This document shows, piece by piece, positions 1 to 9,338 of a stretch of DNA of 64,000 bases. The translations under genes and the position numbers were made by a program. Each line of letters starts with the position of its first letter. Position 1 is the first letter of the stretch. The notes below the pieces were generated by a model. It had not been told where the DNA came from, searched no databases, and saw nothing but the letters and a program-made list of their open reading frames with translations. Source of the stretch: Candidatus Nitrohelix vancouverensis (GTDB lineage Bacteria > Nitrospinota > Nitrospinia > Nitrospinales > VA-1); the NCBI GenBank assembly GCA_015698305.1, contig CP048620.1, positions 313,885 to 377,884 on the forward strand. Reading direction: 5' to 3'.

Positions 1-166
1 CTGCGGGTCTCACAGACAGCGCCGCTCTGCTTGGCGACACGGGAAATATCACCGCAGGTCTCACAGACAGCGCCGCTCTGCTTGGCGACACGGGAAATAT
101 CACTGCGGGTCTCACAGACAGCGCCGCTCTGCTTGGCGACACGGGAAATATCACCGCTGGTCTCAC
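1..166 (+). repeat. 51-bp tandem repeat encoding a 17-residue unit
   Basis: Three full copies (1-51, 52-102, 103-153) and a partial fourth (154-166) with only a few substitutions between copies. The period is a multiple of three and keeps frame with the repetitive protein. The array continues off the left edge, so its full copy number is unknown. Confidence 0.95.
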
Positions 167-1379
167 TAAGGTTTCGGTCGGTTCCGTAACTCAATCCGTG
201 AAATCTAGCTCCCAAAGCGTCTTGAAAGACGCCGCTCAGGGCGCATCAAAAAGTATAGTGCAAAGCTCATCTAAATCACTTGTCAGTGGACTCACACGTT
301 CCGTCGCATCGGAATCTGCCAAAAGCGTTTCAAAAGAAGCGGCACAGGAAGTAGCTCAAGAAGTCGTGCAAGAGGCCGCGCAAGGCGTCTCTCAAGAAGT
401 TGTGCAGGAAGCGGCTCAGGAAGTAGCTGAAGAAGTCGTGCAAGAGGCCGCACAAGGCGTCGCTCAGGAAGTTGTTCAGGAAGCCGCGCAGGAAGTAGCG
501 CAAGAAGTTGTGCAGGAAGCCGCACAGGAAGTAGCTGAAGAAGTTGTTCAGGAGGCCGCACAAGGCGTCGCCCAGGAAGTTGTGCAGGAAGCCGCGCAGG
601 AAGTAGCTCAAGAGGTTGTGCAGGAAGCCGCACAGGAAGTAGCTCAAGAGGTTGTGCAGGAAGCCGCGCAGGAAGTAGCTCAAGAGGTTGTGCAGGAAGC
701 CGCACAGGAAGTAGCTCAGGAAGTTGTGCAGGAAGCCGCACAGGAAGTAGCTCAGGAAGTTGTGCAGGAGGCCGCGCAGGAAGTAGCCCAGGAAGTTGTG
801 CAGGAAGCCGCGCAGGAAGTAGCTCAGGAAGTTGTGCAGGAAGCGGTGCAGGAAGTAGCTCAAGAGGTTGTGCAGGAAGCCGCACAGGAAGTAGCTCAAG
901 AGGTTGTGCAGGAAGCCGCACAGGAAGTAGCTCAAGAGGTTGTGCAGGAAGCCGCGCAGGAAGTAGCTCAAGAGGTTGTGCAGGAAGCCGCACAGGAAGT
1001 AGCTCAAGAGGTTGTGCAGGAAGCCGCGCAGGAAGTAGCTCAAGAGGTTGTGCAGGAAGCCGCACAGGAAGTAGCTCAAGAGGTTGTGCAGGAAGCCGCG
1101 CAGGAAGTAGCTCAAGAGGTTGTGCAGGAAGCGGTGCAGGAAGTAGCGCAAGAAGTTGTTCAGGAAGCTGCACAAGAAGCGGTTCAGGAAGTAGCGCAAG
1201 AAGTAGCTCAGGAGGCGGTTCAAGAAGTTGTACAAGAGGTCGCTCAGGAAGCGGCTCAAGAGGTTGTGCAGGAGGTAGTGCAGGAAGCGGCGGAGGAAGC
1301 CGCCCAGGAAGTTGTGCAGGAGGCCGCACAGGAAGTCGTTCAGGAAGTTGTAAACACGGGACTCGGCGGCCTATTTTAA
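3..1379 (+). CDS. Repetitive low-complexity protein, 3' part (5' end off window)
   Basis: The reading frame is open from the window edge, so the gene starts upstream; the GTG at 198 is not a convincing start because in-frame coding repeats precede it. The first 50 or so visible residues are copies of a 17-residue unit (AGLTDSAALLGDTGNIT). A Ser/Gln/Lys-rich linker follows (about 198-340). Then come about two dozen copies of a 12-residue unit built from the tetrads AAQE, VAQE and VVQE, predicted to be strongly helical and acidic. The protein ends GLGGLF. No catalytic motif, membrane segment or sortase-type anchor is visible in this part. It may be a surface or structural filament protein, but I do not recognise a family. 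Long open frames on the opposite strand are a by-product of the repeats. Confidence 0.7.
   Translation, partial: AGLTDSAALLGDTGNITAGLTDSAALLGDTGNITAGLTDSAALLGDTGNITAGLTKVSVGSVTQSVKSSSQSVLKDAAQGASKSIVQSSSKSLVSGLTRSVASESAKSVSKEAAQEVAQEVVQEAAQGVSQEVVQEAAQEVAEEVVQEAAQGVAQEVVQEAAQEVAQEVVQEAAQEVAEEVVQEAAQGVAQEVVQEAAQEVAQEVVQEAAQEVAQEVVQEAAQEVAQEVVQEAAQEVAQEVVQEAAQEVAQEVVQEAAQEVAQEVVQEAAQEVAQEVVQEAVQEVAQEVVQEAAQEVAQEVVQEAAQEVAQEVVQEAAQEVAQEVVQEAAQEVAQEVVQEAAQEVAQEVVQEAAQEVAQEVVQEAAQEVAQEVVQEAVQEVAQEVVQEAAQEAVQEVAQEVAQEAVQEVVQEVAQEAAQEVVQEVVQEAAEEAAQEVVQEAAQEVVQEVVNTGLGGLF
340..1350 (+). repeat. 36-bp tandem repeat array encoding a 12-residue unit
   Basis: Near-identical 36-bp units encode the AAQE-VAQE-VVQE tetrads. 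Silent differences (GCCGCG against GCCGCA) alternate over long stretches, hinting at a 72-bp higher-order unit. Copies become more divergent towards both ends (Q to G or E changes on the left, rearranged tetrads on the right), which is typical of arrays that expand and contract in the middle. Confidence 0.93.
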
Positions 1380-1530
1380 CAACGAGTCCAAATGAGCAGA
1401 AGCACGAATCAGCAAAGCGATGGCAAATCACTTTCACAAGATTAAAAACGTGGTAAAGTAGAAGAATTCAAATAGTTACAAAAAACACATAACTTTGAGA
1501 TTCACCTTTCAGGCGTTGCCATCGCGAATT

Positions 1531-3120
1531 ATGCAAGTTCGTTATATATATGAGTCCTTATGGACCGCCTTATGCTTCACTCTTTTGTTTTCAGTTTTCT
1601 CTTCGCCTGTTTTAGCGGCACAATCCGAGGAAACTCCAAAAGCGACGGCAACTTCAGAGAATAAAGCTTCACCAGAAGTGAAGCCCCCCCCTGCCAAGGC
1701 CCCCAAGGCAAACGATAGCGCGTTGATGGCGCTTTCCAAAGGTCTGGGATTTTTTCAGACAGGCCAACTCGAGGAAGCCAGAAAAGCATTCGAAGAGGGT
1801 ATCAAGCAAAACCCCGGCAAGGGCGAGTTGTATTATTATCTGGGGCTTGTCTTGAATAAATCGCAGGACTACGATCAGGCAATCGCAATCTTCAAAAAAG
1901 CTCTGACCCTGTCGCCTGACATTAAAGAGCTATTCCTTAATCTTGGGATTTCCTACTTCAAGACGCAGGATCTTGCATCTGCCCAGGAAACTTTTCAAAT
2001 CGCTCTTGAAATTCAGCCAGAAAACGGTTCGGCTCAATTTTTTATGGGGATGACTCTAAACGCCCTGCAAAAATTTGAGGAATCGATCCCCTATTTTGAT
2101 CGCGCCGCCCAACTCGATCCCGAATTCATCCAACTGGGCGGCTACTACAAAGGACTGTCTTATTATAAATTAGGCAAGACGCCTGAAGCGGTGGAACAGT
2201 TCGAAAAATCCGTCGCCGTCGATCCACAAACAAAAATTGCGAAGGATTCCCAGCAATTCATTGAACTCCTCACCAACAAGAAAACAAAAAGCAAAAAAAA
2301 CTGGTCGGCTAATTTCAGCGCAGGCTGGGAGTGGAACGACAACATCACCCGCGCGGAATCGGATCAGGTTTCCAATGAATCGGACACCTCCTACATTTTT
2401 GAAGCCGGCGGAGAATACACTCTTCATAAAGATTCGCAATACACAGTCACCACGGGATACAGCTTTTTCCAAAGCCTGTTCGAAAATGCGACCGAGTTCA
2501 ATTTTCAGTCCCACACCCCCAGCTTTTCTTTTTCGCGCGCCTTCGAAAAATTTGAAGCGAGTATGAATTATTCCTACTCCTATAATTTTCTGGATGATAA
2601 ATCCTTTCTGGCCATTCACATCCTCGCCCCGACCGTTAATTTTTCTCTGCACCCACAGCATTACATGACGACCAGTTACATGCTCCAGAACAAAACATTT
2701 TTCACGGACGCCACCCGAGACGGCGACAATCATTCCCTCGGCTTTCTCAACTTTTTCTTTTTTATGGACAACAAGGCTTACTGGTCGGCTGGATACAGAT
2801 ACTCGGACGAAAGCACGATCAACAAAGAATTAGAGTACGCCGGACATCGAATCAGCACGACGCTGAAACTACCAGCCTACTTGCTCGACACCCTGAAGAT
2901 TTCCTACAGCCTTTCAATTCGCGACTACAAAAATGTGACCGCAAGCATCAATGAAAAACGCCGAGACGAGAAACAAACGCTCAAGGCATCGATCGTGCAA
3001 CCCTTGTTTGATTCATTCGTTCTCGACATCAGCTACACGCGCACAGAAAGCAGTTCCAATTTGCTTTCCGTGGATTTCAAGGAAAATGCCGCCGGATTCA
3101 ATATAGGCTATAAATTCTAG
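1531..3120 (+). CDS. Exported TPR protein with C-terminal β-barrel-like domain
   Basis: From the ATG at 1531 the product begins with a signal peptide (hydrophobic stretch ALCFTLLFSVFSSPVLA, then AQ). A TTG at 1495 would add 12 residues and has no better ribosome site. After a Lys/Pro/Ala-rich linker come about five TPR units (roughly residues 65-240, with the usual G-Y-F/L-A pattern). The rest has alternating polar/aromatic strands such as FSAGWEWNDNITR and ends in Phe, as outer-membrane barrels do. A periplasmic TPR domain joined to a barrel is known from Slam-type lipoprotein translocators and from exopolysaccharide secretins; which applies here is not clear. It stands alone between the repetitive protein and the cyclase gene. 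The coding sense is firm, the barrel is inferred from pattern. Confidence 0.85.
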   Translation: MQVRYIYESLWTALCFTLLFSVFSSPVLAAQSEETPKATATSENKASPEVKPPPAKAPKANDSALMALSKGLGFFQTGQLEEARKAFEEGIKQNPGKGELYYYLGLVLNKSQDYDQAIAIFKKALTLSPDIKELFLNLGISYFKTQDLASAQETFQIALEIQPENGSAQFFMGMTLNALQKFEESIPYFDRAAQLDPEFIQLGGYYKGLSYYKLGKTPEAVEQFEKSVAVDPQTKIAKDSQQFIELLTNKKTKSKKNWSANFSAGWEWNDNITRAESDQVSNESDTSYIFEAGGEYTLHKDSQYTVTTGYSFFQSLFENATEFNFQSHTPSFSFSRAFEKFEASMNYSYSYNFLDDKSFLAIHILAPTVNFSLHPQHYMTTSYMLQNKTFFTDATRDGDNHSLGFLNFFFFMDNKAYWSAGYRYSDESTINKELEYAGHRISTTLKLPAYLLDTLKISYSLSIRDYKNVTASINEKRRDEKQTLKASIVQPLFDSFVLDISYTRTESSSNLLSVDFKENAAGFNIGYKF

Positions 3121-3193
3121 CACCACCCGGCGCGCGAAAACGTTGGGGGTCTTTTGATAAGAGCCGGCCCCGAACCCTAGCTTATCGAATCCA

Positions 3194-5458
3194 ATGCCAC
3201 GATCATTACACTGGCCCATCGCATTCCTCGTCATCTTCCTTTCGACGTATCTGCTGTACGTCAACCCCGTTTTTCTACAAAAATTTGAAAGCATTTTTCA
3301 GGACCTGAATTTTCGCTGGCGGGGAGAAACCGCTCCCGGTCCGAATATCGCGATAGCGGCCATCGACGAAAAAAGCATGGACCAATTTGGACGGTGGCCC
3401 TGGCCGCGAGCAACCATCTCCAAGCTGATCGAGCGACTGACCGAGATGGAAGCAAAAGTCATTGGCTTTGACGTCGTCTTTTCATCGCCGGAATTGAACC
3501 CCGGCGCAAAAATCGTGGACGATATTGAGACCCGCCTGCTTCTGAACGGCCTTCCTAAAGCGGACGTAGACCAAAGCCTTCTTCCGTTCAAGAATAACGC
3601 TGAACCCGACCTTCAATTTGCCCAGACAATCCGCGACTCCAAGAGGACGGTGCTGGGATATTTCCTACATCATTCGCTCACCGATACAAACGAATTAACG
3701 CTCGATTCCGTTCAGACCAATATCGAGAACATAGAATCATCAAGATTTCAGAATTTCATCAAATCCAGCGGCGCGCTTCAGTTGGATGAATTACCCATTC
3801 GCCCGGCTTATGGCGCAGAGGCCAATATAAAAACCATCTCAAAAAGCACACGAGACGCGGGCTTTCTGAGTTTCGACGTGGAACCGGACGGGTCCATCCG
3901 CTGGCTACCTCTGATCGTCAAACTGCAAAACCCTAAAACCAAAGAGTCTTCCTTCTTCCCGCCCTTCTCCATCCGCGTCGTCGAAAAATACCTCGACGGG
4001 GCGTTGATTCTCAAGGCAGGGCCGACAGGCATTGATGAAGTTCTGCTCGACGCAGAGGAAGCGATTCCCCTGCCCGTCGATCTGCAAGGAAGAATTTTCA
4101 TCAACTATCTGGGCAGGCAGAACACCTTTCCACATTATTCAATCGCCGATATCCTTCAAGGCCTCGTCCCCCCGGAAACCTTCAAGGATAAAATTGTTCT
4201 GGTCGGCGCAACCGCCCAGGGCTTGAAGGATATACGAAACACTGCATTCGATCCGATCATGCCCGGTATTGAAATCCACGCCACGGTGATCGACAATATA
4301 CTCAGGCAGAATTTTATCGTTCGCCCGCAATGGGCGCCGTTAGCCGAAGCGCTTTATCTGCTCATTGCAGGCATCGCTCTAACTTTGGTCTACACCCGCA
4401 TTCGCCCATCGGCCAGCGTCTTTTTCTGGCTTTTTGTCACCGCCGCCCAGTTCATTCTGTTTCAGTGGCTCTTTACATCCAAGCAAATCCTGTTCACAAA
4501 TTTTTACGCCCACCTCGAACATTTTCTATTATTCACCAGCATCACGATTTATCGCTATCGTGCAGAAGAAAAGCAAAAAAAGCAGATCAAGAACATTTTT
4601 GGCCAATACGTTTCGCCCACCGTGATCGAACAGATTCTCCAGGATCCCGAAAACATAAGCCTCGGCGGAGAGCAAAAAGAACTGACCGCATATTTTACCG
4701 ACCTTGCAGGCTTCAGCGCGGTCTCGGAACAACTATCGGCGCAGGAACTGGTTGCCCTACTGAACGAATATTTATCCGCAATGACCGACGTTTTACTCGC
4801 CCACGAAGGCACGCTCGACAAATACGACGGCGACGCCATCAAAGCTTTTTTTGGCGCCCCGATTTACTTTCCCGACCATGCCCTGCGCGCCTGTCTGGTG
4901 TGTATTGAAATGCAGGAACGCCTGCGAGAATTAAATAAATTATGGGAGAGTCAGGGGCGGCCAACGATGGGAATGCGCGTCGGCGTCAACACCGGGCAAA
5001 TGGTGGTCGGCAACCTGGGGTCAAGAGAACGCATGAATTATGGAATGAACGGGGACTCCGTCAATCTGGCCGCGCGCCTTGAAGGAGTGAACAAACTCTA
5101 TGGAACCGAGTCCATCATCAGCGAGTCCACCTATCTTCAAGCCAAAGATCACCTAGAAGTCAGAGAACTGGATCTGGTTAAGGTGGTAGGGCGAAAAACG
5201 CCTGTCAGAATTTATGAACTGCTGGCAAAAAAAGGCGCTCTTGACGACACGCTCAAGGAAAGTTATGAAATTTTCGCCGTCGGACTTCAGAATTACAGGG
5301 CCCAACAATGGGACCAGGCCATCGAGCGCTTCAACCATGTTCTGGAGAGAACGCCGCTCGACCGACCGTCCCAACTGCTGATAGAACGTTGCGAACGCTT
5401 CAAACTCACTCCGCCAGAAATCGACTGGGACGGATCCTTCACGCTGACATCGAAATAG
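3194..5458 (+). CDS. CHASE2-domain adenylate cyclase (class III)
   Basis: Membrane-bound enzyme expected to make cAMP from ATP in response to an extracytoplasmic cue. One N-terminal membrane segment (about residues 5-25) leads into a CHASE2 sensor domain (about 30-370, with the typical VIGFDVVF and AIDEKSMDQFGRWPWPR motifs). Three close membrane segments follow (about 380-455), then a class III cyclase domain (about 485-660). Metal-binding aspartates are in YFTDLAGF and KYDGDAI. The Lys in DKYDGDA is the residue that selects adenine, and GDSVNLAARLEG carries the transition-state Asn and Arg. A short TPR-like helical tail ends the protein. The next gene encodes a kinase with a cyclic-nucleotide-binding domain, suggesting a local cAMP circuit. 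Confidence 0.93.
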   Translation: MPRSLHWPIAFLVIFLSTYLLYVNPVFLQKFESIFQDLNFRWRGETAPGPNIAIAAIDEKSMDQFGRWPWPRATISKLIERLTEMEAKVIGFDVVFSSPELNPGAKIVDDIETRLLLNGLPKADVDQSLLPFKNNAEPDLQFAQTIRDSKRTVLGYFLHHSLTDTNELTLDSVQTNIENIESSRFQNFIKSSGALQLDELPIRPAYGAEANIKTISKSTRDAGFLSFDVEPDGSIRWLPLIVKLQNPKTKESSFFPPFSIRVVEKYLDGALILKAGPTGIDEVLLDAEEAIPLPVDLQGRIFINYLGRQNTFPHYSIADILQGLVPPETFKDKIVLVGATAQGLKDIRNTAFDPIMPGIEIHATVIDNILRQNFIVRPQWAPLAEALYLLIAGIALTLVYTRIRPSASVFFWLFVTAAQFILFQWLFTSKQILFTNFYAHLEHFLLFTSITIYRYRAEEKQKKQIKNIFGQYVSPTVIEQILQDPENISLGGEQKELTAYFTDLAGFSAVSEQLSAQELVALLNEYLSAMTDVLLAHEGTLDKYDGDAIKAFFGAPIYFPDHALRACLVCIEMQERLRELNKLWESQGRPTMGMRVGVNTGQMVVGNLGSRERMNYGMNGDSVNLAARLEGVNKLYGTESIISESTYLQAKDHLEVRELDLVKVVGRKTPVRIYELLAKKGALDDTLKESYEIFAVGLQNYRAQQWDQAIERFNHVLERTPLDRPSQLLIERCERFKLTPPEIDWDGSFTLTSK

Positions 5459-5595
5459 CCAAGATTCTTTACTTGCAAAAATATTTTTTCAACGTTTAAA
5501 TAATATTAACGCCTCATACAATGCGTTCACCAGATCGCTTCTATTGAATACCAACGATCTGCCTGTTATGAGTTTGACGACCTGAATCCAATGGA

Positions 5596-7749
5596 ATGAC
5601 TAATTATAATTTTTTAAAAATTCTCAAAAAAATTCCCTTCCTGAACGTTCTCGGCGACGTTGAGCTGGAACGATTGCTATTGGATTGTCGAACCGTAACC
5701 ATCGCGCCGGAACAAGTCTTTTTTGAAGAAGGCGAGACCGGCGATTGTATGTTCGTTATCCTTTCTGGCCAGTTGGAAATTTACAAAGAGAATAAAAAAA
5801 TAGCAGACAGAGGCCCCGGCGAATTTTTTGGCGAAATGGCCCTGGTCGATTCCGAGCCACGCTCTGCGAGCGTGCGCGCGATAACCGATTCCGAACTGCT
5901 TGAGATCAATAAAAATGAATTCGGCTGGATTTTCAACTCCCACCCGCAGGTCGCTCTCGAAATATTAAAAACCACCCTGTTTCGACATCGCAATGACCTG
6001 ACCACCATTGACTGGAGCTTCAAGGAATTAAAAACAACGGAACAGCTCTACAGAGGAATCGTCGAAACCGTATCCGACATCATCCTTCAGGTCAGCCCCG
6101 ATCATAAAATCGTTTTTGCAAACTCGGCGGTCCGACAATTGAATTACGAGCCGGAAGAATTGCTGGGCCGACCTTTAAAAGACATTATCAACGAGGAAGA
6201 CCATGGAACCGTCATTCCCAAGTTGACCACAAAACGCAGTGGGGAAAGAACCACAGCCAATCTGGAGATCACCGTAACCTCCAACCGCGCTTCAAACAAA
6301 CCACCGCAGGATCTGACGCTACTGTTGAACGCTTTTGGTCTCTGGGATATCCCCGATGAAAAATTAAAGCGTTCCAAGTCCGAAAAAAAATTCATTGGGA
6401 CGCTCATCACCGGACGCGACATCACAGAAAGAAAAAGGGCGGAGATCAAGCTGAAAGAAGCCCACGACGCCCTCGAACAACGGGTGCTGGAACGCACGGC
6501 ACAACTGGCGGAAAGCAATCAAAGCCTGAAGGATGAAATTCGAAAACATTTGAGAACGCTTGATGATCTCAACAAGGCCAAAATTGAAGCGGAGACCGCC
6601 AACCGCGCCAAAACTGATTTCCTCTCGCGCATGAGTCACGAATTGCGCACTCCGATGAATTCTGTCATTGGATATTCCCAGTTGCTCATGGACTCCGAAG
6701 GCGAATGGACCTCCGACCAACATAGCGAAGTGCAACGCATTTACGATTCCGGCAATCACTTGATGTTACTCATCAATGATATACTTGATTTGACCCACAT
6801 TGAGGCCGGGAGATTGGAACTCGCCCTCGAAGACGTCCAGATCAACGGTTCGCTAGAAGAAGCGATTTCCGTCATCATGCCATTGGCAAGCAACAAGCAG
6901 ATCAAAATCACGAGCAACCTTAAAGACCGCGACCCGATCCTTGTTCAATGCGACCCGACTCGCATCATGCAAGTCTGGCTCAACCTGCTATCCAACGCGG
7001 TAAAGTACAACTACCCCAAAGGAAACATCGAAATCCAGGTCGATGTGGTAAACGCAAAAACCGCTGCCATACATATCAAAGATACCGGCCCAGGAATTTC
7101 TCAGGAAGAGAAGAATAAAATATTTGAGCCATTCAATCGCCTGCACACGCCCGGCCTGCAAGAAGAAGGCACCGGAATCGGACTGACCATCACAAAAAAC
7201 CTGATCGAACTGATGAACGGTTCCATTTCCGTAGAGAGCAAAATGAATGTCGGCAGTTGCTTTACCGTCACCCTTCAGCTTGCAGATAAAACCGCGTCTG
7301 CCGTAGCGACCGACTCCCCGCCTCCTCAAAAAGCCGATGTGCATCGCGATTCTGAAAAACCGGAACACGTCAAAAAAATTCTCTGTATCGAGGACAACCT
7401 GGCTCATTTGCAACTGATCAAGCGAATCATCACAACGCACACTCATTACGAAATTATTTCCGCATCCATCGCCAAGCTCGGGATAGAACTCGCTCAGGCT
7501 CATCAACCCGACCTGATTTTGATGGACATGCAATTACCCGACATAGACGGTATTGCCGCGTTTCTTGAATTGCAGAAATTAGAGGAAACGGCAAGCATCC
7601 CCGTCATTGCAATCAGCGCCAACGCCCTCAAGACCGCTGAAACCGAAGCGATGGACATCGGCTTCAAGGAGTATATTGTCAAGCCTTACCAGATCCGTCA
7701 TCTCATCGAAACGATAGACAACTATTTGGCGATGAAGACTCCAAAATAA
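5596..7749 (+). CDS. Hybrid sensor histidine kinase with N-terminal cyclic-nucleotide-binding domain
   Basis: Soluble signalling kinase. Domains in order: cNMP-binding domain (about 12-130, with GEFFGEMALVDSEPRSASV, the phosphate-binding cassette), PAS (about 145-265), coiled coil, HisKA with phospho-acceptor His348 in [14 protein letters not shown], HATPase ([25 protein letters not shown]) and a C-terminal receiver with Asp644 in LILMDMQLPDIDG. No membrane segment is visible. The PBC sequence with R (EPRSASV) fits cAMP or cGMP binding. It lies 137 bp downstream of the adenylate cyclase on the same strand, so cAMP made by that enzyme is a plausible ligand; this is inference. No output domain follows the receiver, so it likely hands the phosphate to another protein. 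Confidence 0.92.
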   Translation: MTNYNFLKILKKIPFLNVLGDVELERLLLDCRTVTIAPEQVFFEEGETGDCMFVILSGQLEIYKENKKIADRGPGEFFGEMALVDSEPRSASVRAITDSELLEINKNEFGWIFNSHPQVALEILKTTLFRHRNDLTTIDWSFKELKTTEQLYRGIVETVSDIILQVSPDHKIVFANSAVRQLNYEPEELLGRPLKDIINEEDHGTVIPKLTTKRSGERTTANLEITVTSNRASNKPPQDLTLLLNAFGLWDIPDEKLKRSKSEKKFIGTLITGRDITERKRAEIKLKEAHDALEQRVLERTAQLAESNQSLKDEIRKHLRTLDDLNKAKIEAETANRAKTDFLSRMSHELRTPMNSVIGYSQLLMDSEGEWTSDQHSEVQRIYDSGNHLMLLINDILDLTHIEAGRLELALEDVQINGSLEEAISVIMPLASNKQIKITSNLKDRDPILVQCDPTRIMQVWLNLLSNAVKYNYPKGNIEIQVDVVNAKTAAIHIKDTGPGISQEEKNKIFEPFNRLHTPGLQEEGTGIGLTITKNLIELMNGSISVESKMNVGSCFTVTLQLADKTASAVATDSPPPQKADVHRDSEKPEHVKKILCIEDNLAHLQLIKRIITTHTHYEIISASIAKLGIELAQAHQPDLILMDMQLPDIDGIAAFLELQKLEETASIPVIAISANALKTAETEAMDIGFKEYIVKPYQIRHLIETIDNYLAMKTPK

Positions 7750-7808
7750 TCCCCAGTTTCATCCAATCCCGGCGAGCATTGTTTTCATAACGATAAGGAC
7801 TCTGGATC

Positions 7809-9329
7809 ATGACGGACCCACTCTATGATGATGAAAATAACACTTACCGTCTCCTGTTCCACGCCCTTGACGAGCCGATTCTAATCCTGAATTGCGAAGC
7901 CAGTCGTTTTGTCGACGCCAATCCTGCCGCGACTCGGCTTTATGGATATTCTCAAGATGAATTCCTGAAACTCAATGTAAGCGCTATAGCAGAGGCTCTC
8001 ACAACGTCACTAAACGCGACGCCCGACGCACCAACAACACGGCCCAATGAAATCACACAGCAAACCCATCGCAAGAAAGATGGATCTCAATTTCCCTGTG
8101 AAGTGAAGACAGGTTCACTCAGCGTCAACAAAAGCAAGCCTGTCTTTGCCATTATTAGAGACTTAACGAGTCACCCTCAAACAGACATCGTCCGATTGAA
8201 CGAGAGTCAAATCCATTTACAGAGCATCATCAACAATTCCGGCTCTACCATTTACCTGAAAGACATCCAAGGTCGGTACATTCTTGTCAGCAAACTCACC
8301 GAATACTATGTACAAAAGACAAATGAAGAATTACGCGGCAAAACCGATTACGAAGTTTTCCCAAAACACGTTGCCGACGCCTTCACCAAACACGACAGAG
8401 AAGTCCTGGAATCACAAACCGTCATGGAATTTGAAGAGGTGGCGCCGCACCCGGATGGGTTATTCACCTTTCTGTCCATCAAGTTCCCACTCTGGGATCC
8501 CGAGGGGAATATCTACGGCGTCGGCGGAATTTCCATCAACATCAGCGATCGAAAGAAAGCCCAGCAGGAACTGGAAAATTACCGCAGTCAACTAGAAGAA
8601 CTCGTACAACAACGCAGTCAGGAATTACAGAACACCCACCGACAACTCCTTCACTCTGAAAAACTCGCCGCCCTTGGCAAGCTGAGCGGAACCATCGCGC
8701 ACGAACTGAATAATCCCATCTACGGAATCCGTAATATTTTTGAGGCGATGGGAGAGGATGAACTCGGCCCGCGCTATGAACACTACGCGCGCCTCGGCGT
8801 CGGCGAGTGCGACCGCATTTCCAATCTGGTGCAACGACTCCAGGATTTTTACCAACCCACCAGCCAGATAAAAAAATCACTGGACCTTCACGCAATTCTC
8901 CAGGACATGAGCTTTCTTCTTGATAAAGAGCTTCGGCAAAGCAACATTCAAATCATTGAGCGTTTTGCAAACGACCTCCCCAATATTATCGGCGTCGAGG
9001 ATCAATTGAAACAAGTCGTTTTGAATTTAATTCAAAATGCGAAAGAAGCCATCGGCCCGGATGGAGGAGCGATAACTTTATCGACGCGACACGATAAGGA
9101 TACCGTTGCACTGACGATCCAGGATTCCGGCGCAGGCATTCATCCGGATCATATCGACAAGATTTTTGACCCCTTTTTCACAACCAAAAATGCGATCAAA
9201 GGAACCGGGCTGGGGTTGTCCGTCAGTTACGGAATCATCAAAAATCACGGCGCAGAAATCACGGTACAGAGCGATCCTGAAAACGGGACAACGTTCACCG
9301 TGCTTTTTAAATCCCTCGAAACCACATAA
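7809..9329 (+). CDS. PAS-PAS sensor histidine kinase
   Basis: Cytoplasmic kinase with two PAS domains (about 10-125 and 130-265), the second followed by a PAC-like segment (GVGGISINISDRKKAQ), then a short coiled coil. The HisKA box has His298 (LSGTIAHELNNPIYG, the HWE/NtrB-like ELNNP form). The HATPase has N box NLIQNAKEAI and G boxes DSGAGIHP and GTGLGLSVSYGI. No membrane segment and no receiver are visible. It starts 59 bp after the preceding kinase, and its stop is 9 bp before a lone receiver gene, which is the likely phospho-partner. The ligand of the PAS domains cannot be told from sequence. Confidence 0.9.
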   Translation: MTDPLYDDENNTYRLLFHALDEPILILNCEASRFVDANPAATRLYGYSQDEFLKLNVSAIAEALTTSLNATPDAPTTRPNEITQQTHRKKDGSQFPCEVKTGSLSVNKSKPVFAIIRDLTSHPQTDIVRLNESQIHLQSIINNSGSTIYLKDIQGRYILVSKLTEYYVQKTNEELRGKTDYEVFPKHVADAFTKHDREVLESQTVMEFEEVAPHPDGLFTFLSIKFPLWDPEGNIYGVGGISINISDRKKAQQELENYRSQLEELVQQRSQELQNTHRQLLHSEKLAALGKLSGTIAHELNNPIYGIRNIFEAMGEDELGPRYEHYARLGVGECDRISNLVQRLQDFYQPTSQIKKSLDLHAILQDMSFLLDKELRQSNIQIIERFANDLPNIIGVEDQLKQVVLNLIQNAKEAIGPDGGAITLSTRHDKDTVALTIQDSGAGIHPDHIDKIFDPFFTTKNAIKGTGLGLSVSYGIIKNHGAEITVQSDPENGTTFTVLFKSLETT

Positions 9330-9338
9330 CCAACAATC

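Noticed and set aside
1-166. Tandem repeat as a possible CRISPR array
   Set aside because: The units are contiguous without unique spacers and stay in one reading frame.
292-1437. Two long open frames on the minus strand (381 and 309 codons) over the repeat array
   Set aside because: They mirror the tandem repeats in other frames, have no start context, and give Leu/Pro- or Phe/Leu-only proteins. The plus-strand frame continues smoothly from the 17-residue repeats.
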